Positions 56,791-64,000 of a DNA stretch of 64,000 nt are shown piece by piece. A program made the translations under genes and the position numbers. The stretch covers positions 124,001 through 188,000 of the forward strand of contig VFIW01000026.1 in the NCBI GenBank assembly GCA_006386115.1, in the 5' to 3' direction. The notes under the pieces are model-generated. The model was not told the origin of the DNA. It did no database searches and saw only the letters and a list, made by a program, of their open reading frames with translations. Each line of letters opens with the position of its first letter. Positions within the stretch are counted from its first letter, which is position 1. The stretch is from Globisporangium splendens (lineage: Eukaryota > Oomycota > Peronosporomycetes > Pythiales > Pythiaceae).

Positions 56791-57190
56791 GGGAGATTTT
56801 TGAGCTTGATAAGTCGGGGCGTCTGGTTCGAGATCGGTTTTGCAACGGGTGCCTCGCCCGCGTGTACAAGCAGCGAGGCTCACGAATTGAGTGGGATGTG
56901 GAGGTAACAGGAACCGTGCAACCGCCTGCGTTCTTCGACTACATATTTCACCTTTCAGGCAACCGCGGGTCGCTGGATTCGGATGCGTCCTCAAGTTTGT
57001 CGACGCTGTTGTTGCCCGACGCAAACATTATCAGGACGCCTTATCTTGACAGTGCATCGTCACACGCAATGACGTCGACGAGCTGGACCTGGAAGCACGC
57101 AATAGCTTTGCTCGACGGCGGTGGTCTCGCGCGGGTCGATTGAGTCAGCGATCGTGCAACAGCGAAGAAGACATGTTGGCCAATATCTTT
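56791..57190 (+). pseudogene. START-family fragment (zinc-finger exon 3 and tail)
   Basis: Plus-strand sequence EIFELDKSGRLVRDRFCNG, RVYKQRGSRIEWD and QPPAFFDYIFHLSGNRG matches exon 3 of the START plus finger family. The tail decays into another frame near 57060-57180, where RLSQRSCNSEEDMLANIF can be made out. The fragment starts within a few bases of a minus-strand fragment of exon 1, so the two halves of a gene or of two genes were joined tail to tail by an inversion. Confidence 0.7.
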
Positions 57191-58879
57191 ATGTGAAAAA
57201 ACCCTGAAGAGATCAGGGGCTAAGAGTGCTTCATACCAAATTGCGTCAAGTCAAAAATGCACGGCAGCCGAACTATGTGTGTGGTGACGTGGAATTTTTC
57301 GCTGCGACGAAATGTTTGGTCTGGGTTATTTCCTTCTCAGCTCCGTCGATCTGAACGCCACGTGCCGCCAACTAGCATTTGTCAAGTACTCCACCGCCAT
57401 TCGTGGATGAACGGCGCTCGGGATCACGACAGAGGTGCTCTTCATCCTAGCAGGTGCAATCTAAGCACAGAACTCTACATGTGTGGCGTGTAATTGAGTC
57501 AAGCAGCCATTTGCTCTCCAGTGTCCATCGTTCGCATTCCTCACTACGAGAATGTTGCGGTCTCTGACGTATGCAACTGTCTCAAGTTCGGATCAATATC
57601 AAATTCACTGTAGATAGATGCTTTGAGGAGCTTGGACTTGTTTGCATGCAAGTTGAGGCGTTGGAGTCGTCATTGCATCCATGCGCATGTCTCTCACTTC
57701 GCATTTCGATCAACATGCTCTATGGTCATCAGCGCACACATGAAGACTCCAAGCCTGATCTGTGCTGAATTATCGCTGTGCACAAAACTGATCTGCTTTC
57801 CAGCAGCACACTTCACCAGAGTATCCAATCAAAAAGAGGGTGGAGTAAAAACGAGTCGAAACTACACGGTCTCTTTTATGAAATGCTTCATCCAGCTGGA
57901 GATGAGAGCACCAGCACAGCGCGACACAAAACACAGAAACTGCTCACTTTGGAGAAACCCTGAACATTTATCTCTTTCGCCAGGGTCTGCTCTCTTGAAA
58001 GAAGTGCTCTGTCCTTGTCAGTTGCAAACCGTTCACCCTCACGAGCGTTTTTTCACAGATTATTGCATCAATTTGAAGGGAGTGCATCAATTCCTGACGT
58101 AGGTGTATCGTTTCGCAATAAAACACGCAGCCCTGTACGCATATGATAGAAAATGAGGAGAACTTTTGCTCAACTAAACCAGAATCTTCTCGGGGATATT
58201 TGCGTAGTTTGGCTTCGGATCTTGTGCAGCGCTGCCCCTTTTTCAGGTTTTGACTCGACACTTTTCTGATTGGATAATCTTCGTGCTTGCCCTTTCTCTT
58301 TCGTGCGCCATATGTCAAAAGGCAAGTTGGACAGCCGTTGATTGATGCAAAGACCTCCCGCTCACTGAGCAACCACACACAAGTGATACCCTGCACATCT
58401 CGATGGTGCCTCTTGAAAGATAAATTAGAGGGGTTGATAGTAGATTTGAATTTTGGCGGGAGAAAACAGATGACCGCAAAAACACACCTGGCTGCAAACT
58501 GTCATTCTCTCAGTTTCAGGGGATTTGCCATGGCTGAATTATTGGTTTCTGGGATATGAATCACCCATTTTAGTGGAAAAATGTTGCCTACCATACTATG
58601 TATCGCGACCCATTTTGCCTTGATTTATGGGAACGTGAGGGCTGAGTCTGGTCCGCTTCAGTTTTGCTTCTGTTGATCATGCGAATGCAAACACCTCTGT
58701 GTTTTTATAACATCCACTGCTCTCATTATTGCTGAGACCTCTCAGAATTAAATATATCAGAGGTTGCTCAGTGAACGGGAGATCTGTACACTGCCAACCG
58801 ATCGTAGAGCTCTTTTTGGAAGGAAACACGGCAACAGCTGCTGGAGCGCACAGCACCAAAGAGAGAGTGGCATTGCGCC
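57191..58879. other. Intergenic, no supported gene
   Basis: 1.7 kb without a recognised coding frame, RNA gene or repeat. It ends in the promoter of the next START paralog. Confidence 0.4.
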
Positions 58880-58896
58880 ACTCATTTATTGTTTTG
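58880..58896 (+). promoter_or_regulatory. Candidate oomycete initiator
   Basis: The segment ACTCATTTATTGTTTTG lies 24-40 bases before the ATG at 58920 and resembles the oomycete initiator (core TCAYTYY with a flanking T-rich part). A transcription start here would give a short leader, as is common in oomycetes. Confidence 0.4.
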
Positions 58897-58919
58897 TTTA
58901 TTGTCGCTGCAACTGTGCC

Positions 58920-60597
58920 ATGAGTTCCTCGGGCTCGTCGTCGTCGTCGTCGCGTTCGTCGTCCACGCGAAGCTGGTCCACGCCGCCTCGTCCGCCGGTC
59001 GCAGCCTCGACGTCCTACACCGCGACGCATGCCGCGTACATGAAGGCGCGGAGCCACGCGCTCCCGCTTCCAGTGGACCCGACGACCACCAAGCCGTTCC
59101 CGAAAATCGAACTCACGCCAGAAGAACAGGCGCATTACGATCGTGTTGTCGGCCGATTGCTCTATGCTGGCGTGCAGGAGTACACCAAGTACAGCAGCAA
59201 AGGTACTCTCGACCGCCACCTTTGGGCGCCAGTGCGCAAGAACAGCGACATGGCGATCTTCAAGGACCTGCGTGGTACGGGCGATCCTCGGGTCACGCGC
59301 ATGCTCGGCATCGGCAAAGTGGACTGCTACCTGGAAGACATCATGGACGGCTTGTACAGTGAGAACACACAGGAGCTGCGCACGGCGTTGACGTTCCTCA
59401 AGGCCAAATTCATTGCCGGATCGATCATGCAGGTCAGCGAACGACGCACGCCCGACGACCGATTCAGCTTCGCAGGCATCAAGTGGTTTGCGGCAAAGAC
59501 ACCTGGTGGTGCGGTCTCATACGACCGCGACATGCTCACGTACGAGCGCCAGGGGATCACGTTCGATGCCGAAGGCAATGAGATCGGCTACCACTTGTTG
59601 CAGTCCGTCGATCGCCCCGAGTGGCCCGCCAACACATTCAAAGGTTTGATTCGCGCGCACATGTCGACGTGCTACCTCTACAAGCGTAAGGGCAAGCAGG
59701 TCGAGACGTTCTTCTGGGGCGAGTTCTTTGACAGTGGGAGCTTCCCAACGCTCATTTCGAACTTTGCTATGGCGGGCAAGTGGATCTCGGTCGTCAACTT
59801 CGTCAAGGCGTCCGAAGCGAGAAAGCTCTCGCAATTGCGGAAACGCGCTCACATGCGAGCGAGTACGAGCTCCATTACGATCTCGGACATGTACGTGGAT
59901 GCATGGGATGCCATGGCATACTGTGGATTTTCTGACGTTGTTGACTGTTGTGGCGGTTGGTAGCGACGTGTGTTACATTTGCGAAGAGCGCCGAAGTCTC
60001 TTCAACTCCCACCAGCTCTGTGGCGGATGCGTACAGGTGAGTTATTATACCGGGGACATAGAGAAAGACACAACTGCACTTTGATTCGATGAACGCCTAA
60101 ACTAACCATTTGGCGTTATTTCACTGAATCTGTGCAAATGGCAGAACGTCTGCAAGGGATGTTCCGAGGAGAGAAAGATTTTTGAGCTCGACAAATCAGG
60201 GCGGTTGCTGCGTGACCGTTTTTGCCGAAACTGCCTTGACACCGCGGCCAAGCAACGCGGATCCGCGATCGAGTGGGATGACAGTAGTGCGCCAAACGAG
60301 CAACCGCCAGCGTTCTTCGACTACGTGTTCCACTTCTCGGGAGCGCGCGGTCCATTGGACTCGGAGCTGTCGTCGACGTATTCGACCATGCTAGTCGACG
60401 AGAGCACGATCAGCACGTCGTACCTCGAGGACACATCCTTGCGAAGTAACGAGGAGCTCGATCCGAGCGTGCTTGACGGCTTCATCCGACGGAAACAGTC
60501 GCACGCCGAGCGACTCAGCCGACGGTCGTACTCGAACGAAGAAGACCTCTTGTCGGATTTGTTCACCGACACAATGGGGGCTATTGGGAAAAGCTAA
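58920..60597 (+). CDS. START-like domain plus cysteine-rich zinc-finger protein, paralog 2
   Basis: Three exons (58920-59890, 59964-60036, 60145-60597) give 498 residues. The ATG at 58920 begins a Ser-rich leader (MSSSGSSSSSS). The START-like part (KIELTPEEQAHYDRVVGRLL, APVRKNSDMAIFKDLRG, SVDRPEWPANTFKGLI) is followed by the finger (VCYICEERRSLFNSHQLCGG, NVCKGCSEERKIFEL, RFCRNCL) and the tail (RKQSHAERLSRRSYSNEEDL). Intron phases equal those of paralog 1. It is intact and in the same direction as the copy at 61387. A candidate initiator sits just upstream. Lipid-responsive signalling is a family-level inference. Confidence 0.82.
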
Positions 60598-61386
60598 GCA
60601 TTTTTTCTCTGGCACACTGAACAAGCTTGCCGGATCATCACGAGAGCGTCGGTCCATTTGAGGTGGACGATACTATAGAAATAGGGAAATTATGTATGGG
60701 TCATTGCAGGTTGGTTGTGGATTCAAAGATAGTGTCCATTTCGGCTGAGGCAGCAAATGATGTCACAGCGCTTTGTGACTCAGAAGAAAGTGAATGTGTA
60801 CCCATTCTGTCCCGCCTCAGTCTCATTTACCTCGTATAATGAGTTTTCCACCTGTGTACTACTATGACACTTTACCTATTTATTCGAACTACACATGCGA
60901 TATAAACAGGTAAATAAACCGTTGTAAGCGGGACGCAAGTGCAGACTCGATGTTTACGCGCTCACAACATCCCTTAAATACGGACTTTTGCAGCCTTACG
61001 CACATTGATAACCACCATTAGACTCCACCATCAAGTGTATTACTACATGTGATGCATCAATATGCGCACCCTGTCCACGCATTTGTGCGTACACACAGAC
61101 GACCTCTCTGTGCTTCTGTGTTTTGCCTGCTTCTGTCTGCGTGCAAGTGTGTCAATACAAGAATCATTCGTTCACGTCCATCCAACCAGTGGGATTCCAT
61201 TTAGCCTTATTGACGTATTTACGAATCATATCGTATCTAGTTGTTCTGAGGTGGAAGGTAGGCGCTTACGCTTACCTATCAATGATGCAACGCCAAATGG
61301 ACCTCGTGGTCCGTCCTCCTTCCCTCCTCTCGTCAGTCTCTCTCTCTCCCCGCCGCATTCATAGCAGCAGCAGCAGGTAGAAACAC
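60598..61386. other. Intergenic between START paralogs
   Basis: Spacer with the promoter of the next paralog. A pyrimidine-rich tract (CTCTCGTCAGTCTCTCTCTC) lies about 35-55 bases before the next ATG. No gene seen. Confidence 0.4.
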
Positions 61387-63053
61387 ATGAGCAGTTCTAG
61401 CACGCCGTCGACCGAGTCGCAGCGTCTGAAGGACGACGCCGCGGCCACGTCCGTGTCGTCGTCCACGTCGTTCGCGACCACGGCCGCCGCGTACACACAC
61501 TCGCTGCACCACGCGAGCCACGCGCACCCGCTGCCGCCCGCGACGGTCATCCGCTCGTTCCCGGAAATCGAGCTCACGTATGAGGAGCAGGCGCATTACG
61601 ATCGCGTGGTGGGTCGACTGCTCTACCGCTGTGTCCAGGAATACGCCAAGTACGCCGCCAGCGGCACGATCGACCGCGACGCGTGGGCGCCTGTGCGCCG
61701 CAACCGCGACATGGCCATCTTCCGCAACCTCAAGGGCACCGGCACCCCGCGCGTGACGCTCATGCTCGGCATCGGCACGATCAACGGCAGTCTCGAGGAC
61801 GTCATGGACGGACTCTACAGCGACCACACGGAGGAGCTCCGCACCGTCATGACGTTCCTCAAGTCCAAGTTCATCACGGGCTCCATCATGCAGGTCAGCG
61901 AGCGGCGCACGCCTGACGATCCGTCCAACTTCGCAGGCATCAAGTGGTTCGTCGCGAAGGCTCCAGGCGGCGCTGTGTCGTACGACCGCGATCTGCTGAC
62001 GTACGAGCGCCAGGGCATGACGTTCGACGCCGACGGGAACGAGATTGAGTACCACTTACTGCAGTCCGTGGACCGTCCTGAGTGGCCAGCAAACACGTTC
62101 AAGAGCCTCATCCGCGCGCACGCGTCGACGTGTTACATCTACAAGCGCAAGAGCAACCGCGTGGTCGAGACGTTCTTCTGGGGCGAGTTCTACGGGAGCG
62201 GCAGCTTCCCGCAGCGCATCTCGGACTACGGCATCGCGGGCAAGTGGCTCACGGTCGTGAATTCAGTCAAGTGTTCGCATGCGCGCAAACTGTCGCAGCT
62301 CAAGCAGAAAGCGCGTGCGCGGTCGTCCAGTGCTACCGCCAGCACCACTTTCAGTGCCAGGGCAGGCGTCGAGGCATCGGAGAGGTTCGACAAGAAAACA
62401 TGGGCTTTATGTGAGGAGCCTGGGTGAGAATCCTGACAATTGCCTTCGTGCGTATGCGTTGTTTGTTATTGCTGTCAACTTACGATATTGTAGCAGCAGC
62501 GTGTGCCATGTCTGCAACGAACGTCAAAGTTTATTTAACACGCATCAGCGTTGCGTGGGTTGTCTCCAGGTATGTGCAGTGTCTCGCATTTAGTGTGTTT
62601 TTTACTTTTTGCTAGCGAGCTGTGCTCAGTTCCCAAACTTTGTCTTTTTTTGCACCTCACTCTTAGACTGCGTGCAAGTCGTGCTCGAAGGAGGCAAAGC
62701 TGTTTGAGTTGGGCTCGACGGGGCGTCCATTGACTGATCGGTTCTGCGGAAAGTGCCTCACAGCCGTCGCCAAGCAGCGCGGGTCCAAGATCAACTGGGA
62801 CGGCGTCGAGGCTGAGCAGCCTCCCGCATACTTTGACTATGTGTTCCAGCTCTCAGGCGTGTGTGAGCAACTCGACTCGGAGACGTCGTCGACCTGGTCC
62901 ACGAATCGCTCCGACACGACTTGGGTCGATACGCCGTCCTTTATCGAGTCCTCGATGCGCAAACTGGGTCTGCGAGGTGACGACGAGGCATCAAACGCTG
63001 ACCCAGACGACGAAGCCGACCTGACTAAGCTGGCCGAGGAATTCGCGCGATGA
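61387..63053 (+). CDS. START-like domain plus cysteine-rich zinc-finger protein, paralog 3, tail truncated
   Basis: Three exons (61387-62423, 62494-62569, 62667-63053) give 499 residues to a TGA at 63051-63053. The START-like part (EIELTYEEQAHYDRVVGRLL, APVRRNRDMAIFRNLKG) and finger (VCHVCNERQSLFNTHQRCVG, ACKSCSKEAKLFEL, RFCGKCL) are complete. Codon use is very G+C-rich at third positions. Past the TGA the family tail goes on: RQSHADRIG in the same frame to about 63083, then REYNKEQLMEDLYAND one frame over to about 63130. Paralogs 1 and 2 have this tail (SHADRLSQRSYSNEEDLLSD), so the protein has lost its last 30 residues by a nonsense change (CGA to TGA would explain it) and an indel. Confidence 0.82.
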
Positions 63054-64000
63054 AGACAATCGCATGCCGACCGCATCGGCACGAGAGTACAACAAAGAGC
63101 AGCTGATGGAAGACCTGTACGCAAATGACACGTCTCCAGATGGCGAGACGCCGATATGAGTCCCCAGAGCTACAAGAGATAGAAGCAAATGAAAAAAGCA
63201 GTGACACGCTGCGCGGGCCGAGGGATGTGTTAAACATATTTGTGTACAAAGACGGCTTTCACGGCAATTCATTATTCAGGAGAAGCTGCATTCCTGTGCT
63301 TTACTGCTCCTTATATGCCAAGAAAACACCACCACACCCACTGGCACTTCATCTCACCCGAATTGTGTTGTTGGGTTCTCATGTCTATCTATGCTTTACC
63401 ACGAAATGATGCACACCCAGACCTCAGGCTTCTCTTGCTGGGACACTCGTCGATTTCCTGGCAATGCTGCGATGAGGTATCAGCATCTATAATTCATCTC
63501 TCGAGCCTTAAAAAGCTCGTTTCTTGACGCAAACTTGACACTCCAAACCCAGGATCCCCTCGTTCTTCTTGATTCCTGCGTGATGGCTCTTTGATACCGA
63601 GCAACAGCACAGTACAGCGATGGAGCAGCTTCGTCTCCAAAGATATTACTTCAGATCTCTTCGTGCACCTAGAAGCAGCCAGCTTCATGGGCTTTCCAGT
63701 TCGTAAATCACTGCTTTGGTTCTTGAATCTGAGACATCTGCTGCTTCTCGTGGCGAAACAATAGATAAAACGACCTTTTTTTCACAAGAGACCTCTCTCT
63801 TCTTCACAGGGTAAATTGATTGCTCGGCATGAGTTGCACGCTCTTATAACGATCAACCTACTCTCTATTAACCGATATTTCTAAACAACATCTGTCGTAA
63901 AAAGTGTACCCAGCAGCGTAACCACACACGACGAGCAGGATGCGAGAACAACATCCCCTCCTCCCATTTCGCGAGTTTACGACACTTCTGTAGTCCCTCA
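63054..64000. other. Decayed tail of paralog 3, then intergenic
   Basis: Bases 63054-63160 hold the untranslated remains of the family tail. After that no coding frame or RNA gene is supported up to the window end. Confidence 0.45.

Overview
The window is nuclear DNA of an oomycete (water-mould group). The evidence is a gene-dense layout on both strands, short GT-AG introns of about 43-170 nt, ciliary genes next to a secreted-protein and surface-protein repertoire, and an expanded family of START-domain proteins carrying a zinc-finger tail of the FYVE-like type that is typical of these organisms. No virus, plasmid or prokaryotic signal was seen. All splice sites and frames below were worked out by reading the sequence.

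0-9.3 kb: 3' end of a signal-peptide-peptidase-like protease, a B9D2 transition-zone gene, a stretch of decayed sequence, a secreted zinc metalloprotease, a coiled-coil protein, and an IFT54-like/IQ/EF-hand protein. 9.4-22 kb: a very large mosaic CHD-type chromatin remodeller, TFIIF beta, uroporphyrinogen-III synthase, a 50-residue membrane protein and a MYND-finger protein. The last four form two tight divergent pairs. 22.5-33.1 kb: a kinesin with a degenerate motor, divergent from a giant Sfi1-repeat/GAF coiled-coil gene. 33.1-35 kb: a fused Rossmann dehydrogenase and CbiX-type chelatase. 35-44 kb: a tandem drug/metabolite-transporter cluster (one fragment, two intact genes, one pseudogene) interrupted by protein phosphatase 1. 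45-50 kb: a UDP-glucuronate 4-epimerase, a temptin-like surface protein and a polytopic membrane protein with a premature stop. 52-63 kb: an array of START plus zinc-finger paralogs, three largely intact, one inverted pseudogene and a rearranged pair of fragments.

Two themes stand out. First, the remodeller combines PDZ-, AP2- and QLQ-like modules with tandem chromodomains, a SNF2 motor, a PHD and an extended PHD finger. Second, the reading-frame lesions are not spread evenly. The genes most clearly tied to cilia or basal bodies (B9D2, the IFT54-like gene and the Sfi1-repeat gene) are all broken, while roughly 20 kb of other coding sequence reads cleanly. This may mark a lineage that has lost or is losing its flagella. 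It could also reflect consensus errors, since some lesions sit in homopolymers, and raw reads are needed to decide.
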